A stretch of 64,000 bases of DNA, from NCBI GenBank assembly GCA_002429385.1, contig DIZL01000005.1:124001-188000 (forward strand). The letters are read 5' to 3'. Below, one piece after another: positions 7,412 to 15,172 of the stretch; the first letter of the stretch is position 1; each line of letters starts with the position of its first letter. The translations under genes were made by a program, and so were the position numbers. The DNA comes from Prolixibacteraceae bacterium UBA6029. Lineage in GTDB: Bacteria > Bacteroidota > Bacteroidia > Bacteroidales > Prolixibacteraceae. Under the pieces are notes generated by a model. That model was not told the DNA's origin and made no database searches. It worked only from the letters and a program-made list of their open reading frames with translations.

Positions 7412-8539
7412 ATGATTATTGCAGTCAATACACGTTTGTTAATTCAGGGAAAGCTCGAGGGAATCGGGTGGTTTGCCAGAGAAACTTTGTCTCGCATCAC
7501 ACGTGATCACCCGGAACATCAGTTTCTGTTTATTTTTGACCGTCCCTATGCCGAAGAGTTTATTTTCTCGGGAAACGTAACTCCCATTGTATTATCTCCG
7601 CCAACCAGGCATCCCATTCTATGGTATATCTGGTTTGAATTTCAGATTCCAAGGATTTTGAGAAAGTATAAGGCTGATTTGTTCTTCTCGCCCGACGGAT
7701 ATTTGTCGCTCAGTACCCACATCATGCAATTGGCGGCCATTCACGACATTAATTTTGCGCACCGGCCCAAAGATCTGCCCTGGCTGAAGGCTAAATATTA
7801 CAATCATTATTTCCCATTATTTGCACGGAAGGCCAAACGAATTGTTACTGTATCCTACTTCTCGAAGGAAGATATCAACCGGACCTATAAGATTGAGAAC
7901 GAAAAGATTGACGTGGTCTATAATGGCGTAAACTCGATGTACACACCGACCTCGGATGTGGAGAAGCAGACTACAAAAGATAAGTATTCCGGGGGAAAAG
8001 ATTATTTTCTTTTCATCGGATCGTTGCACCCGCGTAAAAATATCTGTGGATTATTAAGGGCATATGATGCATTCCGCACTTCGGTTGAATCGGATACCAA
8101 ATTGCTTATTGTGGGCGAAAGCATGTTTAAAACCAGTGATATCGAACTGACTTACGAAGGCATGCGTTACAAGAATGATGTTGTTTTTACGGGCAGGTTG
8201 GGCAATGAAGAGTTACACCAGGTTTTGGGAGCCTCACTGGCGCTGACTTTCGTCCCTTTCTTCGAAGGTTTTGGGATTCCGGTTATTGAGGCCATGAATG
8301 CCGGAGTACCGGTCATCTGTTCAAATACAACTTCTTTGCCCGAAGTGGGAGGCTATGCAGTATTGTACGTCGATCCGTTTGCGATGAGCCAGATCAAAGA
8401 TGCTATGATCCGCATCTATCTGGAAAAGGATCTTCGGGAATCGCTCATCGGAAAAGGCTTCCTCCAAAAAGATAAGTTCAGTTGGGATAAAACTGCTGAT
8501 TTACTTTGGGGAAGCATACAGATTTGTGCAAATACATAA
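7412..8539 (+). CDS. Glycosyltransferase family 4 protein
   Basis: A 375-residue GT-B glycosyltransferase. The N-terminal acceptor domain contains the GIGWFARE loop near residues 18-25. The C-terminal nucleotide-sugar domain has FLFIGSLHPRKN near 200-211 and the GT4 signature FEGFGIPVIEAMNAGVPVIC near 285-304, including the E-x7-E type arrangement. There are no membrane segments, so it probably acts on the inner face of the cytoplasmic membrane. It diverges from the flippase operon, which suggests a shared surface-glycan pathway. Donor and acceptor sugars are unknown. Confidence 0.9.
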   Translation: MIIAVNTRLLIQGKLEGIGWFARETLSRITRDHPEHQFLFIFDRPYAEEFIFSGNVTPIVLSPPTRHPILWYIWFEFQIPRILRKYKADLFFSPDGYLSLSTHIMQLAAIHDINFAHRPKDLPWLKAKYYNHYFPLFARKAKRIVTVSYFSKEDINRTYKIENEKIDVVYNGVNSMYTPTSDVEKQTTKDKYSGGKDYFLFIGSLHPRKNICGLLRAYDAFRTSVESDTKLLIVGESMFKTSDIELTYEGMRYKNDVVFTGRLGNEELHQVLGASLALTFVPFFEGFGIPVIEAMNAGVPVICSNTTSLPEVGGYAVLYVDPFAMSQIKDAMIRIYLEKDLRESLIGKGFLQKDKFSWDKTADLLWGSIQICANT

Positions 8540-8895
8540 AATCAGGGATCAGGAATCATGAAAAAGGAAAAAGGAAAGAGTGGTCAGGAAAAGAGGAAAA
8601 AGGAAAGGGTGTTCAGTTGCAGTATGCAGTGATTTAGAAAAGAGAAAAAAGGAGAGATGCATATTATGGATTTTTAAGCAACCCTTACTTTTTGTTTGAT
8701 AACCTTAGTAACATAGGATAACCCACAACCCCCACACCTTATTAACCTTATCAAGATTAAATTTGAATGAGATAATAAATTAGGAAAAGGAAATATAAAA
8801 AGGGAAAAAGGAAATATTCAATATTCAATATTCAATATCCAATATCCATTTGAGAAAAGGAATGAGGAAAGCTAACGTAACGAGAAAATGCTTAA
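8540..8895. other. Purine-rich intergenic stretch with a 7-bp tandem repeat
   Basis: The gap is rich in AAAAGGAAA-type tracts and contains five tandem 7-bp units at 8813-8847 (three AATATTC, then two AATATCC). A 24-base segment at 8609-8632 (GTGTTCAGTTGCAGTATGCA...) resembles one at 48087-48110 at 20 of 24 positions, which points to a short dispersed intergenic motif. No coding frame or clear terminator was found. Confidence 0.5.
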
Positions 8896-9507
8896 ATGTT
8901 GAAAGATAAACTTTTGCTATTTCTTCAGGAAGGGAGGCTGGAAGCCGGATGTGATGAGGCTGGAAGGGGTTGCCTGGCAGGACCTGTATTTGCGGCTGCT
9001 GTAATACTGCCGGCTGATTTTGAGAATGATCAGTTAAATGATTCGAAGAAGCTTACGGAGAAACAGCGTTACGCGCTACGTCCGATCATTGAAATGCAGG
9101 CGCTGGCTTTTGCTGTCGGGATTGTTGACAATCATGAAATCGACCGGATTAATATATTGAATGCGTCGTTTCTGGCAATGCACCGCGCACTCGACCAACT
9201 TAACCTGAAACCGGACCATTTACTGATTGATGGGAACCGCTTTAAAACATATACTGATATCCCACATACCTGTATCATAAAAGGTGACGGTAAATATATG
9301 TCCATTGCAGCTGCTTCAATTCTGGCAAAAACTTACCGGGACGATTACATGGATGCCCTTCATCAGGAATATCCTCAGTACAACTGGCAAAAAAATAAGG
9401 GCTATCCAACACTTCATCACCGAAAGGTAGTCCGGGAGATCGGAATTACACCTTATCACCGGCTTACATTTGCCAATCTGGGTGATCAGCTCAGACTCAA
9501 TTTCTGA
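8896..9507 (+). CDS. rnhB: Ribonuclease HII
   Basis: A 203-residue cytosolic nuclease that cleaves the RNA strand of RNA-DNA hybrids and removes misincorporated ribonucleotides. The catalytic D-E pair is in GCDEAGRG (Asp20, Glu21), and Asp112 lies in HLLIDGNRF. The conserved KGDGKYMSIAAASILAK stretch precedes a TYRDD containing the last acidic residue. NDSKKLT at 48-54 is typical, and the length is normal for the family. The start at 8896 is supported because it places the catalytic motif at the usual distance. Confidence 0.96.
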   Translation: MLKDKLLLFLQEGRLEAGCDEAGRGCLAGPVFAAAVILPADFENDQLNDSKKLTEKQRYALRPIIEMQALAFAVGIVDNHEIDRINILNASFLAMHRALDQLNLKPDHLLIDGNRFKTYTDIPHTCIIKGDGKYMSIAAASILAKTYRDDYMDALHQEYPQYNWQKNKGYPTLHHRKVVREIGITPYHRLTFANLGDQLRLNF

Positions 9508-9548
9508 AATTCTGCAAATTAGAAGGAGTATTAATGATCTCTTTTGAA

Positions 9549-9959
9549 TTAATCTTTGTTGTTCACTGCATCATCATCATCATCATCATCGTTGTCATCG
9601 TCATCGAAGTCATCATCAGCAACATCGTCAATTTCATCTACGTCAGCCTCATCTGCAAGGATATCGTCCTCCGCATACTTGCTTTCATATTCTTCTTTGG
9701 CGCTATCCTTTAAAGAGCCTGTGCTGTCGTAATCATCATCTTCCTCGATGATTTTTTCTGCTTCAAAAATGGTCATACGAACCAGATAGTATTTATCCTC
9801 TGTTTCGAAAGGCAAGGCACTTACCCTCTTGCCATCTTTGTTGTTGAAATAGATTAGACTTTCACTGTATCCACTTGGATATTCCAGCTTGATCTTTTCC
9901 TGGATTTCCGGATCTAGCTTGTCATAATCCTTAATAACTCTGGGTTTATTGATATTCAT
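9549..9959 (-). CDS. Bacteroidota hypothetical protein with an Asp-rich C-terminal tail
   Basis: A 136-residue cytosolic protein. The N-terminal 75 residues form a compact conserved-looking domain (KDYDKLDPEIQEKIKLEYP, then GKRVSALPFETEDKYYLVRM). The last 40 residues are almost only D, E, A and V, and end in runs of Asp. I recognise the domain as a small conserved Bacteroidota family of unknown function. The polyacidic tail suggests interaction with basic proteins or nucleic-acid-binding partners, which is inference. Its stop lies 42 bases from that of rnhB, in convergent orientation. Confidence 0.75.
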   Translation of the reverse strand: MNINKPRVIKDYDKLDPEIQEKIKLEYPSGYSESLIYFNNKDGKRVSALPFETEDKYYLVRMTIFEAEKIIEEDDDYDSTGSLKDSAKEEYESKYAEDDILADEADVDEIDDVADDDFDDDDNDDDDDDDAVNNKD

Positions 9960-10085
9960 TGATTAATATTTTAATGCAATTATATGAAAAATTTTAGTAA
10001 TTCTTCAGTGGCGAATATAAATGAAAATCTATTTTACAAGCATCTTTTTTTGCTTTTCTTCTGATTTTTTACCAAAAGATTATTC

Positions 10086-11123
10086 TCAGGAAAAATCAAT
10101 CATCGCTTTTATTACTCCATCCTGATAGTTTGAGACCACTACGAAGGCATACTGTGTTTCTTCGGGCCGAAAATGATGGGTAACCATCTGTTCGACAGGC
10201 AATCCATTTTCAATCAATGCAATAGCTTTTTCGACACAATGGTTTTGCCGGCGTACATTTTGAATAGCGATCTCTTTCCGGCGCATCAAATCCATGTTAA
10301 AAATATATCTGGCTTCTGCTGGAATACCTACTAACACCAGTTTCCCACCCGGTTTCAAAACATTCAAAGCATCATCAACTGCTAGCTGACTGCCGCTGCA
10401 TTCAAAAACCAGATCCAGTAAAAGCGGTTCAATTTTGCCTGTTGAATCTAATGCATCAACATCAAAAGGGTTAAAGACGAAGTCAGTATCCAACTTCAAC
10501 GCTTTTTCGCGACGATAATCTAACGGTTCGTAACAGAATATGTTGCCGGTCTGCATCGTTTTCAAGACCATAAGGACGGAAAGACCGATTGGACCAAGGC
10601 CAAAAATGCCAATGGTTTTGGTCCGAAGATCCGTTTGTGTGCGTTCAACACTATAAGTACCGATGGTTAATGGTTCGATGAGGGCCCCTGAAGTTTGATT
10701 AAGTTTATCTGTAAGCGCAAAACAGGTAAATTCGGGCATTACGATGTATTCCGCAAGGCATCCTTCGAGTTGTCCGGGACAGCCCAGGAATCGGTTGTTC
10801 CGGCAAGTATGAGGCCGGCCAGCCAAACATTGGTCGCAGGTGCCGCAATGAATACTTGGATCAATGGCTACCAGGTCACCAGGCTTCACGCGGGTAACCG
10901 CGATTCCTGTTTGTATCACCATCCCGGAACATTCATGTCCTAATGCAAAAGGAAATTCAACGACCTGTGACCCGATTTTCCCTTCAGTGAAATAATGGAC
11001 ATCCGATCCACAAACACCTACAGTTTTTATCCTGATTAAAACATCATCCGGATTTTTCAGTTCAGGTTTGGGGCTGTCAATCATTTCGATTCTCCCGATT
11101 CCAGTTAAAACCAGTTTTTTCAT
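10086..11123 (-). CDS. Zinc-dependent alcohol dehydrogenase (sorbitol/threonine dehydrogenase-like MDR)
   Basis: A 345-residue medium-chain dehydrogenase. Catalytic zinc ligands are visible at Cys38, His63 and Glu64 (GVCGSDVHYF, GHEC), and the four-cysteine structural zinc site at Cys93, 96, 99 and 107. The NAD(P)-binding Rossmann motif GIFGLGPIGLSVL lies near residues 172-184. The GVCGSDVHYFTEGKIG motif is most like polyol (sorbitol/xylitol) dehydrogenases. It is divergent from kbl, so an L-threonine 3-dehydrogenase role supplying 2-amino-3-ketobutyrate is a reasonable alternative. The substrate cannot be decided from the sequence. Confidence 0.88.
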   Translation of the reverse strand: MKKLVLTGIGRIEMIDSPKPELKNPDDVLIRIKTVGVCGSDVHYFTEGKIGSQVVEFPFALGHECSGMVIQTGIAVTRVKPGDLVAIDPSIHCGTCDQCLAGRPHTCRNNRFLGCPGQLEGCLAEYIVMPEFTCFALTDKLNQTSGALIEPLTIGTYSVERTQTDLRTKTIGIFGLGPIGLSVLMVLKTMQTGNIFCYEPLDYRREKALKLDTDFVFNPFDVDALDSTGKIEPLLLDLVFECSGSQLAVDDALNVLKPGGKLVLVGIPAEARYIFNMDLMRRKEIAIQNVRRQNHCVEKAIALIENGLPVEQMVTHHFRPEETQYAFVVVSNYQDGVIKAMIDFS

Positions 11124-11224
11124 TGTAATATAATTTGTATGAATACAATCTTAAAATTGGCAGGACTGCCTTTTATCACTTTTTTTAAGTTAATGAATTT
11201 ATTACTTTGTTGAAATCAAATATA

Positions 11225-12418
11225 ATGATTATGTACGGGAAAATAAAACAGGATTTAATTCAGACGTTAAGCGAATTAAAAGAACAAGGTCTATATAAAA
11301 CCGAAAGGGTTATTACATCATCACAGAGTTCGCAGATTTCGGTATCAGGCGATCAGCAGGTATTGAATTTTTGCGCCAATAATTACCTGGGATTATCCAA
11401 TCATCCTGAAGTAATCAGGGCCGCACGGGAAACTATGAATTCATGGGGGTTTGGCCTTTCTTCGGTTCGATTTATTTGCGGAACTCAACAAATTCATAAA
11501 GATCTGGAGAAAAAGGTATCTGAATTTCTTGGGACAGAGGACACCATCTTGTATTGTGCCGCTTTTGATGCCAATGGAGGCGTTTTTGAACCTTTACTGG
11601 GGGAGGATAGTATTATCATCTCCGATGAGTTAAATCATGCCTCAATCATCGATGGAGTACGATTATGCAAGGCTCAGCGTACCCGTTACAAACATGCCGA
11701 CATGATTGAGCTGGAAAACTGCCTGAAAGAATCGCAAGCACTGAAATACAGACTGGTAGTTACCGATGGGGTATTCTCTATGGATGGAGATTTGGCTAAG
11801 CTTCCCGAAATTGTTGAATTGTGTGAGAAATATGATGCACTGATCATGGTCGACGATTCGCATGCTTCAGGCTACATCGGCAAAACAGGAAGAGGAACGG
11901 CCGAGCATTTTGGACTTTTAGGTAGAATAGATATCATTACCACCACTTTTGGAAAAGCTTTGGGTGGAGGAAATGGAGGATGTACTTCGGGACGAAAAGA
12001 AATTATTGAAATGCTCAGGCAACGGTCGAGGCCTTATTTATTCTCAAATACGCTGGCTCCGGCAACTGTCGGTGCAACATTGAAGGTTCTGGATTTACTG
12101 ACTGAATCATCAGAACTGCCGGGACGTACAATGGGAAACGCCAGGTATTTCAGAAACAAAATGGAAACTGCCGGATTCGATCTTGTAAAAGGGACTACAG
12201 CCATTGTTCCTGTAATGATTTACGATGCGCCACTGGCGGTGAAATTTGCCAATGAATTGCTTAAAGAGGGCATTTATGTGATTGGTTTTGTATTTCCGGT
12301 TGTCCCAAAAGGAAAAGCACGAATCAGGGTTCAGTTGTCGGCTGCACATACCATCGAACAAATTGATAAGGCCGTTGAGGCTTTTATTAAGGTTGGGAAA
12401 TCTCTCAGCATTATTTGA
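11225..12418 (+). CDS. kbl: Glycine C-acetyltransferase (2-amino-3-ketobutyrate CoA ligase)
   Basis: A PLP enzyme of the alpha-oxoamine synthase family; it cleaves 2-amino-3-ketobutyrate with CoA to glycine and acetyl-CoA. The conserved features are NFCANNYLGLSNHPE, SVRFICGTQ, VDDSHASGYIGK, and the PLP lysine in TTTFGKALGGGNGG. The open frame extends upstream to a TTG at 11207. I prefer ATG at 11225 or 11231, because MYGKIKQDL is the usual family N terminus and a -7-like TTACTTTG at 11202-11209 overlaps the TTG start. A divergent zinc dehydrogenase may supply its substrate. A bidirectional terminator follows. Confidence 0.93.
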   Translation: MIMYGKIKQDLIQTLSELKEQGLYKTERVITSSQSSQISVSGDQQVLNFCANNYLGLSNHPEVIRAARETMNSWGFGLSSVRFICGTQQIHKDLEKKVSEFLGTEDTILYCAAFDANGGVFEPLLGEDSIIISDELNHASIIDGVRLCKAQRTRYKHADMIELENCLKESQALKYRLVVTDGVFSMDGDLAKLPEIVELCEKYDALIMVDDSHASGYIGKTGRGTAEHFGLLGRIDIITTTFGKALGGGNGGCTSGRKEIIEMLRQRSRPYLFSNTLAPATVGATLKVLDLLTESSELPGRTMGNARYFRNKMETAGFDLVKGTTAIVPVMIYDAPLAVKFANELLKEGIYVIGFVFPVVPKGKARIRVQLSAAHTIEQIDKAVEAFIKVGKSLSII

Positions 12419-12455
12419 TCCGCAGGAGGCCGGTTAATTCATAGTAATAAAAGTG

Positions 12456-12490
12456 AAAGGCTGCCAGGATATTATATCCTGACAGCCTTT
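12456..12490. terminator. Bidirectional terminator between kbl and the coiled-coil gene
   Basis: A 15-bp stem with one wobble (AAAGGCTGCCAGGAT / ATCCTGACAGCCTTT) and a 5-base loop has A/T-rich flanks on both sides. It fits termination of both converging genes. Confidence 0.75.
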
Positions 12491-12529
12491 TATATATAGT
12501 ACAACTCCCCGGGGTATGAAGGGTTTGAA

Positions 12530-13441
12530 CTATTTGATCTGGATAACTGCATATTTTGATATTCTCCAGAATTCCTCAGGATTTTCGATTTCCAGGTATG
12601 CAATCATTCCTTTTTCTTCAACCAGTTTATAAGAACTGCTTGGATGTTCTGAAATTACAACAACCTTTTTTGCATTTAAAGGGATTGTTTTTGTCTTGCG
12701 TATATCCACTTCAGTAAAATGCTTCGAATCAAAATTTCCCTGAATTGCTTTGCCACCGCCAACTCCAAGTATTGAACCTTCCCGACTAAGAATACCTTCT
12801 TCTTTCAGTTTTTTGAAAGTTCCGAGTACAAAGTGGGCTGTGTTAAGCTTATCTGTCTTATCTATAATTTGTTTTTGCTTGTAATTGATAGTGTCAGCCT
12901 GAGTTTGAATGTCAGTATTCAGCTTTTGAACTTTAGTTCCGAGTTCAGCCAGATTGGCATTCTTGCCTTCGATTTCTTTTTTCAAAGCAGCAATTTCGGT
13001 ATTCTGACTTTCGATAGTTTCATTTAAGGCCTTGATTCTTGCTTCAACTGCTTTTAAATTCATTCCCGAATTCTTCAATTTACCTTCCAGTTCTGCAATT
13101 TTCTTCTCGCTTTCAGCAAGCATACTGTCCATCAGTTTGACATCTTCAACAAGTAATTGTTTTCTGTTCTTTCCGCCTTCTGATTGAACCAATGAGACTT
13201 GATTTCTTTTTTCTTTAATGAATTTCAGATTAGCTTCGATTTCGTTAAAGGTATTCTCCATATCATTTACGACAGAATCCTTCTTTTGAATCATATGGTT
13301 CGCATTTGTTTTTTCCACAATCAAAGCGCTGATTTCAGCTTCTTTTTGATTGTAAACATGTACTCCTCCAAAGATTCCGCCAATCAAAATCAAACCTACA
13401 ATAATGATAGCTCCTAACTGTGTGTTTTTTGACATTTCCAT
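12530..13441 (-). CDS. Membrane-anchored coiled-coil protein of unknown function
   Basis: A 303-residue protein with one N-terminal membrane segment (about residues 9-30, LGAIIIVGLILIGGIFGGVHV). A long heptad-rich coiled coil follows at about 33-205. A compact C-terminal domain of about 95 residues contains LGVGGGKAIQGNF and KKVVVISEHPSSSYKL. The orientation is probably N-in with the coiled coil in the periplasm. It lies downstream of the sigma-54 response regulator on the same strand with a 236-base gap, so co-regulation is possible but not proven. Which of MEMSKN and MSKN is the start is uncertain. No function is assigned. Confidence 0.75.
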   Translation of the reverse strand: MEMSKNTQLGAIIIVGLILIGGIFGGVHVYNQKEAEISALIVEKTNANHMIQKKDSVVNDMENTFNEIEANLKFIKEKRNQVSLVQSEGGKNRKQLLVEDVKLMDSMLAESEKKIAELEGKLKNSGMNLKAVEARIKALNETIESQNTEIAALKKEIEGKNANLAELGTKVQKLNTDIQTQADTINYKQKQIIDKTDKLNTAHFVLGTFKKLKEEGILSREGSILGVGGGKAIQGNFDSKHFTEVDIRKTKTIPLNAKKVVVISEHPSSSYKLVEEKGMIAYLEIENPEEFWRISKYAVIQIK

Positions 13442-13677
13442 AACTCAGTATTTAATTTTTAATTTGTTTTAACGATCAAACAGACACTTGCAAGTAATAA
13501 TTACATTTATAATGTTGTATGATTTCAGGATAAGACATATCAATGCCTATGCCAAATCTTTTGTATTGATGCAAAATGCTGTTTATTATCAGATTATGAA
13601 TATGAATGCAGTGTTATGCTTTCTCAATTTGAGAAAATTGAACTTTAGATTTATTAGATTGAGAATCAGTCGAGGGG

Positions 13678-15045
13678 TTATTGCTTGTGGTTTTCCTTCA
13701 ACATTCGGTATATTGTTGCTACTCCAATGTCCAATTTTTCAGAGACCAGCTTAATGTTGTTATCATATTTCCCCAGATACTTTTTTACAATCAGGAGATC
13801 ATATTCCCTAAGACTGAGATCCCGGCTGAATAAGTCATCCAGTAAGTCCTGTCCTCTGCCCAAAAGAATATGATCAGATGTAATTTCTTCTTTGTCGGCC
13901 AAGGTAACAGCCAGTTCAATTACCGATTTCAATTCACGGATATTTCCCGGGAAAGAATAGGAGAGTAAACGGGAAGAGGCATCCGATGACAGGGTTTTGA
14001 TGGTCATCTTATTCTCTTTACAGAATACGTTAATAAAGTATTTGGCCAATATAACCACATCATTTCCCCGATCACGCAAGGGAGGTAATTCAATGGGGAG
14101 TCCATAAAGCCGGTAATAAAGATCTTGCCTGAAATTTCCTTTTTTTATTTCTTCCTGAAGATCTTTATTAGTAGCTATAATAATCCGGCAGTCAAATTTA
14201 ACTGGAGTATTGCTGCCAATACGAATGATTTCCTTTTCCTGAAGGGCTCGTAATAATTTGGCCTGCAATGAAATATCCATCTCGGCCATTTCGTCAAGAA
14301 ACAAGGTTCCTCCGTTGGCTTCTTCAAACTTGCCAATCCGTCGAAAAGAGGCTCCTGTAAAAGCACCTTTTTCGTGTCCGAAAAGTTCACTTTCAATCAG
14401 TTCTTTAGGTATTGCCGCAACATTAACCGCGATAAAGGGTTTATCCGATCGGTTTGAATTGTAATGTATGGCTTTAGCAACAAGTTCCTTCCCAGTACCT
14501 GTTTCTCCGGTTATGGTTACTGTAATATTTGTTCGGGTCGCTTTTTCAATCAGATCATATACTTTATGGGTAGCCGCGCTATTGCCGATGATGGTATTCT
14601 GGTCTGTATATTTTTTCCTGACTTCCTGCCTTAAATTAACAATCTCCTTTCTCAGCTTGCTTTCCTGTCGGATGTTGTTAACCGTATTCAGTAAACGCTC
14701 CTTGATGTCGCGCGATTTGACTATATAATCATAGGCGCCTAATTTTAGCAAAGCAACAACAACATCAATATCTACCTGCTCCGAGATCAAAATGATCTGA
14801 ATATCTTCATTGATTTCCTTGATTTGTTTCAGGACTTCCAATCCTTTTGTATCAGGAAGCCGGTAATCAAGCGTAATGACATCTGGTTCCTGATATAAAT
14901 TAGCCAGACAGTCTCTCCCGGTAGTGAAGGATTGTATTTCGTAATCAGGATTGAGCGACAGGGTATGAACAAGCAGTCTGTTATACCATTCATCATCCTC
15001 AACGACAAATATTTTGAAGGCTTTTTCCGGCATCATTCTGAACAT
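13678..15045 (-). CDS. Sigma-54-dependent response regulator (NtrC family)
   Basis: A 455-residue activator with three domains. The receiver is at about 10-125, with phospho-acceptor Asp60 in VITLDYRLPD. The AAA+ domain is at about 150-390, with Walker A GETGTGKE at 180-187, the sigma-54 contact loop GAFTGA at 227-232, and Walker B GGTLFLDE at 245-252. A Fis-type HTH is at the C terminus (LVSEKLDIGVATIYRML). The intact GAFTGA loop implies activation of RpoN-dependent promoters. The gene follows the hybrid histidine kinase at 15173-17569 on the same strand (127-base gap), so the kinase's C-terminal HPt domain may pass phosphate to Asp60. Confidence 0.95.
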   Translation of the reverse strand: MFRMMPEKAFKIFVVEDDEWYNRLLVHTLSLNPDYEIQSFTTGRDCLANLYQEPDVITLDYRLPDTKGLEVLKQIKEINEDIQIILISEQVDIDVVVALLKLGAYDYIVKSRDIKERLLNTVNNIRQESKLRKEIVNLRQEVRKKYTDQNTIIGNSAATHKVYDLIEKATRTNITVTITGETGTGKELVAKAIHYNSNRSDKPFIAVNVAAIPKELIESELFGHEKGAFTGASFRRIGKFEEANGGTLFLDEMAEMDISLQAKLLRALQEKEIIRIGSNTPVKFDCRIIIATNKDLQEEIKKGNFRQDLYYRLYGLPIELPPLRDRGNDVVILAKYFINVFCKENKMTIKTLSSDASSRLLSYSFPGNIRELKSVIELAVTLADKEEITSDHILLGRGQDLLDDLFSRDLSLREYDLLIVKKYLGKYDNNIKLVSEKLDIGVATIYRMLKENHKQ

Positions 15046-15172
15046 TTATTTTTATCAGTTTCATTCTATTGCTGCAAGGTAGTAAGATTTTGACTGAATC
15101 CGATCCTTGAATTATCATTTTGAGAATAAATTAACTCCACTATCGATTATAAAATGAAAGCTGTAGTGAGTA

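Noticed and set aside
11207..11224. Upstream TTG start for kbl
   Set aside because: Adds six residues absent from the family and overlaps a -7-like box; ATG at 11225 or 11231 is better.
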